A DNA stretch of 64,000 nucleotides, taken from Holothuria scabra. Its lineage: Eukaryota; Echinodermata; Holothuroidea; Aspidochirotida; Holothuriidae. This document shows, one piece after another, positions 34,238-45,710 of the stretch. Location: contig CM074185.1 in NCBI GenBank assembly GCA_037179385.1, positions 51,587,000-51,650,999 of the forward strand. Reading direction: 5' to 3'. The notes under the pieces are model-generated. The model did not search any database and had not been told where the DNA came from. It worked only from the letters and a program-made list of their open reading frames with translations. A program made the position numbers and the translations under genes. Within the stretch, counting starts at the first letter, position 1, and every line of letters starts with the position of its first letter.

Positions 34238-34447
34238 TGTTCCTTCCCTCCTTTTTTTATTGTGCTTTACCTTAGTTTCCTCTTCTTCTCACTGGTTGCT
34301 AGGGATTTTAATATTTAGAACTCAAGTTTTCTCCGTGTTCGTATATAGCCATTGCCCGCTTGAGTGAATTTTTCGTGTGTAAGGTGATGGCAGCATTGTT
34401 GGAGAAAAATAAGTCAGCGTCTTTTAACCGTGAAAACTTTGCACTAC

Positions 34448-34529
34448 GGTATCCAATATTTTAATGCACAATCAGGTAATACTCGTTTGGTATCCAATAT
34501 TTTAATGCACAATCAGGTATTACTCGTTT
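34448..34529. repeat. 41-bp tandem duplication before exon 5
   Basis: 34448-34488 and 34489-34529 are the same 41-bp unit, starting GGTATCCAATATTTTAATGC. The only difference I see is GGTAATACT against GGTATTACT. It ends 47 bases before the exon 5 acceptor, so it may overlap the branch-point region. Confidence 0.9.
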
Positions 34530-34576
34530 GCTTGTGATAGGAGAAATTCATTTCATTTTGCGTTTCCATTACATAG

Positions 34577-34789
34577 ACACCAAGTGTAGTCCTCCACTTG
34601 AAAATATTGATCATGGAAATTGGTTGGCGGAGAATCGCTTGTATGATCCGGGAGAAGTTATTGAATTTACATGTGACAGAGGCTACAAACCCAGCGGTTC
34701 ACCCCCACCTCAGCAAGTTTGCGTTTTAAACACGCAAACTGATGGTTCTTCCCTTCCAATGTGGCAAGGAGAAACACCTCTTTGTGAAG
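34577..34789 (+). CDS. Exon 5: CCP module 5
   Basis: The exon is 213 nt, phase 1 at both ends, between CCATTACATAG and GTATATC. The four cysteines lie in TKCSPPLEN, FTCDRGYKP, QVCVL and PLCEG. NG-like H-G-N, the F.C..GY signature and the MWQGETPLC ending fit a CCP with a long third-to-fourth cysteine spacer. It joins cassette 1 as Cys-Glu-Glu-Thr, or could equally join cassette 2 without a frame change. A decayed copy lies about 2 kb downstream. Confidence 0.85.
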
Positions 34790-35719
34790 GTATATCTTTC
34801 ACTTCTTTCATATTACATCATTAATGTTGCTGCGTTACGTTAATCAAATTGGAATTTAAACCGTGTGCCATTGATGTGGTGCTCACCATAAGAAATGTGC
34901 CAATTGGTAAGAAACTAAGCCTTAAAACCTCATCTAAGTAACTAATTCCATGCTGATTAAAAAGGGTTAGGAAAAGTCTCAAAATTTGTTCTCACCAGTA
35001 GCATAACGCACCATTTTTTCAAAACATTTAACCTGCTGTTTTCTCATACATTCTTCTTTCACCGTATTCATGATATTATCTTGATGAAAACATGGAAATG
35101 TAACCCTTGTCACATGGAGCTGACAACCGAGTGCTTAGTTCCATGGTCAAACGTTTACTATTGCTGATAATTTGGCATTACGTGTTATGTTTTCCATTCA
35201 TGAGGTAAATAAATGCTAATCCCAATCTTTCTGTTAAATAGAAACAAAGACATACTTGATGAAAAAGTGACAATTTTTGCCCGATGATATCCGTCTTAGG
35301 CTTCTGGTTATTACTGAGATCCACCTTAATCATATTCTGGTGGTTGGTTAGTGTAGGGTGTCACATGAAAGACACATATATTCCGGAACAAATCCTGTAA
35401 ACGAAGTAGAAATACCCCTTTCGTAACTCAAAATATTTCATGCTCAAGCTTGCTTTTTTTAAAAGTACCCCGGCCCCTTCTCAACAACTTAACGCAATGT
35501 TATGTAAAGTGATCGAAAATCGCATATCTTAAATAACTTTTGCTTTTGTGAATAATTGAATGTCCCGTTTGTCCTTGAAATTTGATACTCTTGGAATGTT
35601 TGAATATCGTCCTCTAGATCAAACATAACTCTATGCACTATATGCTGGGAATAACAAACAATATTGGTAATGATGCCAGCAGTGACTTCCATATCATAAA
35701 CAAATCGGACGCAAATGGG

Positions 35720-36190
35720 AAATAAATGTGCCACGATGACATTACAAATTCCCCTAATGCACTTAATCTCATGAAAAAATGTTTTTCTCTTTAAAGTGGT
35801 ATACTCTGAACACTATGCTATTGCAATGTAGCTTCAACGTCCTGAAGTAGAAACTTTTGCATATTTTGAAGTCAATGATTTTATCACCGGCAAATCTCTT
35901 GAGCGGAATTCCTACTATGTTTAGATAGATCAAGCATTACCTTTTTTTGCCTGCAGCAGAACCAACTTGCTATGAATAAACTGAATGCAGTATCAAATGA
36001 ATGTGCCACATCACAAGTTTCCCATGATGCATCAAATTTAAGGAAAAATCGCATTACTTAAAAAATGTGTATCTTCTGAACGCTATATGCTATTGAGATG
36101 CAGTTTTCACCTTCTGAAAGAGAAAATTTTACACTTTTTTTTGAAGTTAATGAATTTTGCCTCCAGAATGCGCCTTTAACAAGCAATTTC
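35720..36190. repeat. Diverged tandem duplication in intron 5
   Basis: The order of words in 35720-35890 (ATGCACTTAATCT, CTGAACACTATGCTATTG, CCTGAAGTAGAAA, TTTTGAAGTCAATGA) recurs in 36010-36170 with substitutions (CTGAACGCTATATGCTATTG, CTTCTGAAAGAGAAA, TTTTGAAGTTAATGA). The period is about 265-280 bp. Confidence 0.5.
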
Positions 36191-36659
36191 TTCATTGGCT
36201 ATTACTATTTAGCTGCATTGATTGTATTCTTTTTTTCTGAGTAAGGGATAAAAAATAAGAATAGGAAAAAACACCATTAGTAATCGGTCAGGAGATTTTT
36301 TTTTGCATCGGAAAACAGGTCATGTACTTTGAAAGTGATACTTATAAAACTTATTTAATTAGGACTAAAGCAACGCTTTATAAACATATTGTTGTTAAAC
36401 AGATTTGTGACAGTTGCACTTACCACGTTCGTAACAGTTTCTTCAGACCCCTAATTATCGGGAATTCATCTGTAGTATTTGTTATGTCGTTTGCATTACC
36501 CATGTCCTACAATACATATACATGATTAATTGTAATTCTTTTCAACATCGCCAAACAGTTCAGATATTTGTATGCAATTTAATGTTTGTATTTTGCGCTA
36601 ACGACCTGACGTTGTATGCATGCCATTGGGTGTTTATTTGCTGAAGCTATGCAACATAG

Positions 36660-36822
36660 CCGATCTCTTTCAACTAGTCGCCAGTTTATTGCCGTTATTA
36701 GTTGTACTTTTCCCATATCTCCTACTATTCGCTTATTTACTTACTTGGAAGAGAGAACTGTGAGGGGAAAAAGGAGCCCTGTAATGTGGCAAGGAGAAAC
36801 ACACTTTTCCTCATTTGAAGTA
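36660..36822 (+). pseudogene. Decayed copy of the CCP5 exon
   Basis: The end of the stretch contains AATGTGGCAAGGAGAAACAC, identical to exon 5. It is followed by a CTCATTTGAAGTATGTG that parallels exon 5's CTCTTTGTGAAG/GTATAT exon-intron border. Upstream, GTTATTAGTTGTACTTTTCCC parallels GTTATTGAATTTACATGTGAC around the second cysteine. The fourth-cysteine TGT is lost and the donor GT is no longer directly after GAAG. It is therefore a non-functional duplicate exon about 2 kb downstream of its source. Confidence 0.5.
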
Positions 36823-38151
36823 TGTGCAAAGCCGACATTTGAGTTCCACATTGTCCAATGCCTGAAATTACACGTAGGAATAGGCGGTGTAGACAATTGA
36901 TCTCGTTTCCAGCCACATATGAGAGAGCTCATTGGATTATTCCTCCATTGGCTTAACATTGTCAGCGTGCCGCCAACGGGAGCAAAACTCATCTCAACTT
37001 GTCCCTCGAGGTTACAGTATGCCTTTTCATTTTTTTTGTAAGCAAAGGCCCATTTTCGTCATTTCAGGAATAATGCAGAATCGTTTTCCATACCATCAGG
37101 GAAACGTAGACTACCGTGACAATCCTTGACTGACATGGGTTAACTGAACAGATATGATCAGTGTTTCATCTAAATAGTGGTCCAGAATCATTGAAATTTG
37201 AAGGGAGATCATCAGTACGAAGGAAAGTCCACAAAAGTCCAACATTCAAAACAAAGTGACCTGTCAATCAAATTTTGGCGCTTGAAGATTATTTAATTGT
37301 TTTCGGATGAGTACCAGTCGTTCCCACAAACACCAAGTGGCTAGCTACATGTCACGACCATCTAGCCAGCAATGATAAATAGGCCTACCAATCGTTCTTA
37401 GTAACAGTGGCTAATTTTCATGTAATTAAATCGCTAGAATAAAACACAGGCTTTCAAGAACTCTACGGGGAATTGAAATCAACCAATATCTTTAAATAAA
37501 AAGCCGTCACAATTTGATATCGTCTAGAGCCATGGTTCAAGTGCTAAACCAAAGTTGAAGTTGTAGAAGTATTGACAGTACCATTGGAGGTGACCAACGT
37601 CATTTGGTTTATGAGGTTTTCGGATATGAATTCGTATAAATGTCTCAGTGGGCATAATTAGTGAAGAAGAATCGAAACGAATGATCTTGTGCTAATTGGT
37701 TATAATATTTTTTATCGCACCTAGAAGTTTTGTTGGAAACGAGTGCAAGAGAATCTACCTGTATTGAACGCATAATTGTTAGTATCGGGCTCAAAGCCAC
37801 TGAATTATTTGTCAAAGAGGGGGTGAAAACTTTGTTCAGACTCTCCTCTTAGCGCTACTTTAAGCCGCATGGTGTGAAGTGATGTTATGTCCTATAAATG
37901 TCTCTCATATCGCTGGGAATGACATTTCAAGTTGCATATATGCATAAACAGGGCAAATACTATCATTTAAGAGCGACATTTAAAGCATCAAAAATATATT
38001 CAAGTAGAAGGTGATTTCCCCTTCCCCCTCCTTGGGTACAAGCCTGATATCTGAATCAACTTGATCTTGAAAATCGGAATTCGACACATTCATTTGCCTC
38101 CGTTTTGCCTACATAATAGTGCAATGTTTTTGAATTTCCCCTTTCTTACAG

Positions 38152-38450
38152 AGACACAGTGTCCTCCACCAGGGGATATTGAATACGGAGAAACTGTAGT
38201 CTCTTCTACCTCAGTTGATGGTAAAACGACCTTTACATGTCAGCCTGGGTTTGTGATTGTTGGTGATGACGTCATTTCCTGTCAAGAGAATGGACAGTGG
38301 AGTGGAACAATACCTTCATGCTACAAAAATATAAGTCCATTCGTGAATGAGTTTGGAGTGGACATATATTTCTTGCTCGATGCATCAAACATAGTTGACA
38401 TGGGTTATTTTGAACTGTCCAAACGATTTGCTAAATCGCTGGTTCGACAG
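38152..38450 (+). CDS. Exon 6 (cassette 1): CCP module 6 and start of vWA1
   Basis: 299 nt, phase 1 to phase 0, between TTTCTTACAG and GTATATG. Residues 1-60 form a CCP (QCPPPG, FTCQPGF, ISCQENG, GQWSGTIPSC). A short linker, KNISPFVNEFG, leads into vWA strand A, VDIYFLLDASN. The metal-site motif DxSxS reads DASNI (38379-38393), so the second serine is isoleucine. By eye 73 of 99 residues match exon 10. In factor B the linker before vWA holds the basic factor D cleavage site; no such basic cluster is present here. Confidence 0.87.
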
Positions 38451-39390
38451 GTATATGTATGTTTCTTAAACACATCTTGAAAGGCATATTATTACAGGAG
38501 TAGTAGCAGATTTTATTTGAATTATTCAATAAGATCAACATGGATATACAAGTTCATCTCCCATTTGCTAAATTGGTTACTACGATATTTCAACTCCATC
38601 ATCATCATAATTGTGATCATCGTCTTCGCCCCCACCATCATTATCGTCAAGGTCATTGTCAATGTGATCGTGAATGTCATCGTCATAATCATCGTCATTA
38701 CATCGTCTTCCTCATCGACATCGTTATCATCATCATCATCATCTTCGTGATGGTTATGCTGATGGTAGTTATGGTGGTGGTGGTGACGGTGGTGGTGATG
38801 ATGACGATGATGGATTGATGGATGGATGGAAGGACGTACGGACGACGGACGGATAGATGATTGGATGGATGATGATTTTTATTACAGCAGCAGTTTAGAT
38901 GTGTATGGCAGTCTTTGTGTCATTCGTAAAAAAAGTATTGCACAGTTTTCAACATACAAGACAGTGTCTGCACGTAAATTTTCTATCTTGGGCATAAAAC
39001 AGAGACAAGCTTAGTTTCTACAGTACAAATTCAGCATCTCGTTCTATTCTGGAATAATTTTGGTCATGATTAATTACAATAGTGAGCATTTTGTGATAAA
39101 GAAAGTATAAAATTGAATATTAATCTTTGTGCATCTAATCTAACCACAGCCTCAAAACTATTGCTGGGATCAGTACTAAAATTCAACCAAATTCTGAAAA
39201 ACTTTGTGAACGAATAACGAGCATTCCAATGGTGAACGCCGATAATTCCACCGCACACAAATCAGTTTGTTACTATTAGGTAGAACGCAATAACGGGCAC
39301 AATTTCCTCTCTATGATGTCGTACTCATATGGTTTGTTGTAATCGTCAGTTATTTTAAAGTTTAACATTGATTATTTGTATCCTTTGTAG
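38451..39390 (+). other. Intron 6
   Basis: A 940-bp intron. Its first 90 bases resemble the start of intron 10 (shared TTACAGGA, GTA.CAGATTTT words). The rest includes the ATC/GTG-rich microsatellite and is longer than the 401-bp counterpart. Confidence 0.6.
38595..38860. repeat. Mixed trinucleotide/tetranucleotide microsatellite (ATC, GTG, GGAT)
   Basis: Imperfect (ATC)n changes to (GTG/GAT)n and then to GGAT/GGAC words at about 38815-38860. The long His/Ile/Ser open frames across it are repeat artefacts. It is present only in cassette 1's intron, not in the matching intron of cassette 2. Confidence 0.85.
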
Positions 39391-39529
39391 ACTGGAGTTA
39401 CGAGATCGTCTAACTCTTTAAGAGTTGCAGCTGCTTACTTTTCATACTTGCCAGAGATTGCTTTCCTTACGAATGATTTCAGGACAACGAATGAGGTTAT
39501 CGATGCCATTAATTGGATACAGTTTACAG
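39391..39529 (+). CDS. Exon 7 (cassette 1): vWA1, second segment
   Basis: 139 nt, phase 0 to phase 1, between ATCCTTTGTAG and GTAAAT. Encodes the TGVTRSSNSLRVAAAYFSY strand and following helix (TTNEVIDAINWIQFT), as in vWA domains after the first metal motif. 35 of 46 residues match exon 11 by eye. Length and phase are identical to exon 11. Confidence 0.85.
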
Positions 39530-41161
39530 GTAAATTTCTCTGGTGATTACGGACCTTTAAAAGTTGTAAGTGACACCTGAAAATCAGTAAGTTCAGGTTG
39601 TTTGCCTTTAGGCAAGTAGGAATTACACTTGAACAAAAATATTCATAGATGAAGCAAGATTCAATGAAATGAAAAATTATTGTGCATGTTGGGAGCGCGA
39701 CGCCAATTTTGTAAACATAGATTACTTTGTGTATTTGTCAACTAGGGCCGTGTCGATAAATGAATTTTCCCCTGAAAAATGAACTTTATAGAGACTGTAC
39801 ACTTTCCTAGCATGTGACAAAAACCGTGATGAAAAACTTTCATTGTAGAGCATCTGATGTTTCTCCGAAAAAATGTTTAAAGTTGAAGATTGAAGAGTCT
39901 TCATGCTCCCTCCTGATTACACAAATTTTTAATTAGAGTTCAGATTTTTCTTATGAGATCCATTTTACCTCTAAAAGCAAACCCCTTTCTAAACGCTGAA
40001 CTTTTGAAAAGATCGTCACACCCATCAATCAGTTCAATAAATTCAATTGCTTCAATTTTTCAGGTAAAATTATTCAATCTGTGATTAAAATGCGAAGGTC
40101 AACCCTTACATAAAAACTGAGTTTATTAATCTCCGTTTTTCAAAACGTGATCAGTAATGTCAGTAATAGGTATATTATTGTCGTCACCAAGTGTTACTGA
40201 GAATTCGGCGCAGGTTTCCAAGCCAGTCAGCAGCTTCTGAGTAGAACCTTTTTTGTGAAGGCGGAACTTGATCAATACTGTCACATGGTTAAAAGGGGAA
40301 GCCAAAAGAGCAAGGAATTCATGGCTCATTTCATGACAAGAGAAGGGGATGGTATGGAGTATAGTCAGAATCATTGCTTTTCTCTTAAATGAATTTCACC
40401 CCAGACTAAATTCGCAAAATCTAAAACACAAATGTTTTTGTTAAAAGGGGCAAATCAGACTTTCTTTTAAAAGTTTGTCAAGACTTTAATCCTGCACCGC
40501 AACCATACATAAGGTAACAAATAAAAGAAAAATAAACACATACACACACACAAAAACAAAAACAATTGCGTGTTACCATAGTCTGGCGTTGTGGTTAGTC
40601 ACCGGATGCGTGCAGCTGTCTGCATTTGTCTTGGACACGAGCAAAATTATGAAATTCCCATTAAACAGTAATTAATACAGAAATAACGTTTCTTGTAACT
40701 TGAGAATCTTTTTAGTAGAAAGGATGAAGACCAAAAAGGTTAATATTTGTTGTCAAACTCTGATTGTCCTTTAAATAAGTAAAAACCGGACCTTACTAGC
40801 ATGAGGCGTTTGGACAAGATGAATTTTAAAATAGATGCTTTTTTCTTCAGATTAATACACTTTCCACAATGGGAAATCTATGATGTCATTGTGACTCATG
40901 TATAAGCATAGGGGAGGGTATCCATACAATTGGTCTTTCAACCATTTCTAAGCATAGTTTAAACCTTACACTCCTGCCCTAACACTGAAAAGAGATAAAG
41001 ACCAAGTTTGTTCACCTGTTTCGTTTTAACTGAAGAAATGGCTCCCAAGTTTTTGTAAAAGCGAACTAGTGGATTTCAAACTTCGAATCGCATTCTCTGC
41101 GACAGTATATTTTGAATTTTTCTGTCCTTAACTGAAACTGTATTCATTTCCCTCTAATCAG
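39530..41161 (+). other. Intron 7
   Basis: A 1632-bp AT-rich intron. I see no mobile element or extra exon in it. The matching intron of cassette 2 is only 375 bp. Confidence 0.6.
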
Positions 41162-41269
41162 GTGGTGGCAGGAACATCAACGAAGCTCTTATACTGGTGA
41201 AAGAAGTTATGGTTGCATCAAGCCAACATCGCGAAGGCGTTTTTAAAGCAATTTTCCTCATAACTGACG
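41162..41269 (+). CDS. Exon 8 (cassette 1): vWA1, third segment
   Basis: 108 nt, phase 1 at both ends, between CCTCTAATCAG and GTAACA. Encodes GGGRNINEAL, a helix, and the hydrophobic strand FKAIFLITD. In metal-binding vWA domains the GGT motif supplies a threonine ligand; here that position is Arg (AGG at 41170-41172). The aspartate of LITD, the third ligand group, remains. With DASNI in exon 6 this makes vWA1 unlikely to bind Mg in the standard way. 24 of 35 residues match exon 12. Confidence 0.85.
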
Positions 41270-41915
41270 GTAACAAAATATTTGTTTGAATATAGAGTTG
41301 TAAACGTAAAAGACCCAGTGGAAAATTGTAAAGTGTACTCACAGTCTTCGGGAAGGTTTTGAATTCAATAGATTTTTACCGAAGAAAATGAAGAGCCTGT
41401 TGATTAGCCAAAATTTTTGACAGGCGGAAGGGGATGTTTAATCTAAGCGGAGTTCCATAATACGCTGGCGTGGAGCGTAGAAAACAGTGTTTGGCCCCAG
41501 TGACAACAAAAAGCATCTCTAGACCGTCTTGTGATATGCATTTAAACTGAATAGGCATTTCTCTGGAACAAACAAGATATCAACATAATATTTGAAGTTT
41601 AGGTGAAAACTTAGAGGGATGTTCTCTATGACCACTCTTTGCCAACAAGCAACACCACCAGGAATCAAGAATTCGAGAAAACTATTTGTTTTCAATTTTT
41701 TCAATTGATTGTGATCAATCGTGGAACCCACACGTCTTACTGAAATTGGTTAGATGAAATCATCACCGTGCCTCCATCAACAGACTACAATGGGGTCAAT
41801 CACATACTTTTCTGCTGGTTTTGCAATAATCCTTAACAAAATAGATTCAGGAGACCCCCACCGCTAGGGATTCTGCCTTCAATAGAACATCGAACCTTAT
41901 TCTGATCCAGACAGA

Positions 41916-43261
41916 ACACTGTCAAAAATTTCTCTGTAAATTTACATAACTTTTATGGCAAATTTTTTTCCAACCAAATAATGTTTTTTTACAGCCAGAC
42001 TGTAATCATGAAAAAACATTAAGTGTTTGTTTTTTCTTTACAGTTTTTGCATGTAAATTAGTTTACAAATGTCTACTGTCAATTCGAATTACAGAATTGT
42101 TCTGTTTTTTTTTACCTTAATTTTATGTGAATTTACAGCCTACTGTTTTCATTCTCGGCGTTTTAATATTTATTATAATATCGCTTTTTTCCTTTCATAT
42201 GTTATTACGTAGCATACACTTCACCATTACGTAGATCAGGTATTTGCTTATCAACGTAATGTGTCGTTACGAAGTTGTTTTCAATCAAAACACAATGAGG
42301 ATGCTTTGTTGTCATATCATTGTCAAGTAGACTGCTATCTCTCGGAACTTTGTAATTGGAAAGTCACATTTTTTGTACAATATAATAATTGTTTTTAAAA
42401 TAAATATGACAAAGAATGCAAATACATTGGTTGCAAACATTTCCAGACAAGGTAAACAATAAGTTTATCCCTTCCTGATTAAAAAACGCCAAAAAAGATA
42501 TTATTCAAAGCAACAGCAATCCTTTTGTTAGGAAAATGCCTACAAAATAAGCTCCACCCATTTATGCAAAATGAGATATACGTCATAAAGTGGTAAATTT
42601 ACAGACTCTTTCAAGTAAATTTGTGAAACGTTTTTAATTCGTTCAAGTGCATGAGCACCTGTGGCGATGAGTTGACATCAGTATACCAATTGTCAGTGCT
42701 CTGAAATTAGGCCCTTACAATTTCTTTTTACTTAAAAATGTGTGCCAAAACACCAGTTGTATGATATTTATAACTAAGAACGTAATAGCTAAGTATGCTT
42801 TTATAATAAATGTAAGTTAATTTTCAAATAGGGCCATAAATTTGCCAAAAATGTTTTCTTTTTTAACCGAAACTTCGCAGAACGATGCATGTTATATATT
42901 GAAAATTTTCTGGCTATTTCTTATTTGTTTGTTTGTTTGGGCTTATTTTTGTTTCTTTTTCAGCTTAAAAACAAAATGAATGTTTGTTAAATGACAGTAT
43001 ATTTATGTGAAATCAGAAAAATACAAAATACTGTTAAAATTTCTGTAAATTTACAGGCAAAGTTTTACAAAGCAGTAAAATTTGGTTAAAAAAACAGACA
43101 GAAATGGTTTTTCAAATAAACAGAAAATACATGTTAAACAACCTTTTTTTATTGTAGCAATACAAAGTGTCTGTAAAGATACAGAAAATCTCTATTAAAA
43201 GTAAAATACAAAAAGTTTAAGTTAAAAAAGTCTGTAAATTTACAGAAATTTTTAACAGTGT
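41916..43261. mobile_element. Non-autonomous terminal-inverted-repeat element (1346 bp)
   Basis: Left end ACACTGTCAAAAATTTCT and right end reading inward ACACTGTTAAAAATTTCT are inverted repeats, and both continue into GTAAATTTACA (a 2-nt indel apart). The palindrome CTGTAAATTTACAG and shorter forms recur just inside both ends. There is no transposase-like frame. It is most likely a MITE-like DNA transposon. No clear target-site duplication was found, so the superfamily is unassigned. Confidence 0.65.
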
Positions 43262-43784
43262 AGTTACTTTCGAATATGTTTTTCAACATCACCTGGCGCG
43301 CCTCTGTTACGTGAATATCCGGAACTCGGATACATCCCACTCCCACTTTTGCTCAACTGTTCCATTCGGTCCAAATCGTGCTGATATTGTCTGCATTACT
43401 CTCTTATTGTGATGCAAGTGTTTTATGACATTTATCTTTCATTTTCGATGTTTGCGGGAGTGGGGCTTTCCCCCAGGAGGCCCGTCCCTATCTGGTAACG
43501 CCTCTGTGAAGAGAACGGGGAATCAGTGGCTAGACAGACATAACTAAACTCAGAATCAAACAGCCATTACGTAATTTGAACTTTTGAACTAGCCGGATGT
43601 GCAAAATTTCTCCAATTGTCTTTTGTTTTGTTTTTAAAGAAAAGCCGGGGTCAACAAAGGGCTCCCCAAAATTTACCTTCTTTGTATTTCTGTTATATAT
43701 TCCACAAGAGTCCATAATCCTATCATTGGTGGAAAACATTATTCTTTATAATTTAAGATCTAAACAATTTTCCAAGTGAACATT

Positions 43785-43870
43785 GGAAAGTAATGAGTGA
43801 TAATAGTGATGAATGATGACTAACGAATGGTAATTTTTGAGTAACGATTAATGAGCTTCATTAATAAGTG
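43785..43870. repeat. TGAGTGATAA-type degenerate repeat, cassette 1
   Basis: Short irregular units (TAATGAGTGATAATAGTGAT and variants) run for about 85 bp. A longer stretch of the same kind lies at 53325-53530 in the corresponding intron of cassette 2. The repeat therefore probably predates the duplication. Confidence 0.5.
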
Positions 43871-44029
43871 CACTAACCCGGCGAGCCGAAACTGAAAAAC
43901 TTGTGAATGCCTTACCTACTTCTAGGCTACACTTAAAGGCATATTTAAAACAGTTCCAATTCTCCCAACCTACTTACTTCTAGCCCCTCCCACATTTATC
44001 TAAAACTCATCTTTATCCAGACACAATCC

Positions 44030-44165
44030 TAGTTTATTGCTTCAAGGCTTGTTCCAGTGGCCATACAAGTCCATAATGTGTAATCAAGACACTCTCAGTG
44101 CCCACGCTGTGTAATTTAGCTATGATGCATTGTTTGAATGTGATGCCAATCAAAGAGCTGTACCA
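44030..44165. repeat. Interspersed repeat, copy 3
   Basis: CATAATGTGTAATCAAGACA, CTCTCAGTGCCCACGCTGTG, TTGAATGTGATGCCAATCA and GAGCTG match the copy ending at 8055 in order and orientation. A shorter version lies at 5220-5280. Class unknown. Confidence 0.45.
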
Positions 44166-45503
44166 ATTGAGAGTTTTCATATATGTATACTGAAACTGTA
44201 GTTTAGGGTGACGAATGACTGCCTTTAAATGATTTTTATTTTTCGGTATTTCTTAGTCTCGTGTTCCCATAGCTAAAACCGAAGCTGGTGATCGTGCCTT
44301 TTTTGTGCTGCTCCCAGTTGAATAAAGCTGTTCACCCAGTTTTCTTTGTTTAAAGACTAAGATATAGTCATATTTATTTATTGAGGTGTTCTCTTTGTAA
44401 AGCGAAAGGAACAATCAAGCCATTAACGTTATGCAGGGCAAGACCATTAAGAGCCTTAAAAACAACCAATAGGATCTTATATTCAATTCGATGGGAAATA
44501 GGTAGCCAGTGCAAATCATTTTAATAATGGGCTTATATTGATTGCATTTAAGGGCACCAGTAATTAACCTGTCACATATTTTACAAGTTGGAGGGGGGGG
44601 GTAGCAAACACTAAGCAATACCGTAAAATGACATTGCCAACCCATATTCCACTCTTCCTGTTTCTAAATCACTATTTTCAGTTTCGATCCTTTTTGTCAG
44701 AATCTGAAAACATTTCATTTTTTAATTTTGAAAGAGGTCGAGAGCATAGTCATATAAGGCATAGATTTTGAGACGTTCACATTTCTGCTATTTTCACTCA
44801 TTGTTTCCTCATTTTGAACAAATATTTCGTTATAAAACTGTAACATTTACAAAAGAAAAGTCATCATTTTTTCTTCGACTTTCAGACTTTTTTTGCCACT
44901 AGTGTAAATTTCATGTATTTTTTATTTTCTTTATTCAAAGAAATACAGAGTTAATTAAGTTTTAATGACAGTTACCAATCATTGAAACGTTCTGCCATAA
45001 TTTTGATATTAAGCTCTACAATTAATCAAACATTATACGTATATATGTAAGGCGCTCGATAGATACAATAAAAACTGTCATCTAAATGACTGAAGGATTA
45101 ATATAAAGTTATTATTAAAGGGAAAATGTCCCACTACGTTTCGATCTTTTCATATGAAGTATATGGTACGGAAGTCATGCACCGACATCACTGCGTTGGG
45201 GGTTATTCTATTTCGCCATCTAGATGTCCATTGTTCAACTGTCACTGTTAATGCTTTCTTGCGTGCGTATCGGTTACATACGTACTGCGCATGATCATGG
45301 CTTCTATGTTTCAATTTTCACATAAAATGTAGATGAAAAATTTTGTGGGGACGTGCATCTTAGACATTTTGTGGATTTTAGCTCCCTGGGTAAACAAATC
45401 CTTGGTATAAAAAAATATCAGGTCACGCGGTGTAAAGCGTTAAAGGTCATTATCAATCTTTGCAACTAAGCAAAATTTCCTTCTTAATATCTCCCATTTA
45501 TAG

Positions 45504-45710
45504 ATAGTGCTTGTGTTCATGGCTTCTCCGGAGATGCAGCAAGCGAGTTGGAATCTCTTGGACTCACTATATATTGTGTAGCTGTAAAGGAACACATCAT
45601 TGACAGGGACCTTTACGAATTAACCAGCCCACTTCGCCCAGAACACATCTTTTTCCTGAGTGATTACGGATCTATCAGTCGATTAGTAACCGAAATTTTC
45701 TACAAACCAG
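45504..45710 (+). CDS. Exon 9 (cassette 1): vWA1, last segment
   Basis: 207 nt, phase 1 at both ends, between CCCATTTATAG and GTAAGG. Encodes ASELESLGLTIYCVAVK, RDLYELTSP, HIFFLSDYGSISRLV and EIFYKP: the typical last helices and strands of a vWA domain of the collagen/matrilin type. Two cysteines are present (SACVH and IYCV); cassette 2 keeps only the second. It joins exon 10 as Pro-Glu-Thr-Lys-Cys or could join exon 14 directly, since the phases match. Confidence 0.85.

Larger units (their letters stand above)
34790..38151 (+). other. Intron 5
   Basis: A 3362-bp intron. It contains a diverged tandem duplication (about 35720-36190), a decayed exon-5 copy (about 36660-36822) and a dispersed-repeat block with GTCACGACCATCTAGCCAG at about 37350, whose relatives lie near 47250 and, inverted, near 57330. 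Otherwise AT-rich and featureless. Confidence 0.6.
41270..45503 (+). other. Intron 8
   Basis: A 4234-bp intron. The first 130 bases are clearly related to intron 12 (GAATA.A.AGTTGTAAA, AAAGACC, AGTGTAC and CAGTCTTCG words in order). It holds a GCGCCA-like scrap at about 41450, the TIR element 41916-43261, a TGAGTGATAA-type stretch at about 43785-43870 that also has a counterpart in intron 12, and an interspersed repeat at about 44030-44165. Confidence 0.65.

Noticed and set aside
38517..38818. His- and Ile/Val/Ser-rich ORFs after exon 6
   Set aside because: Translation of the ATC/GTG microsatellite in intron 6.
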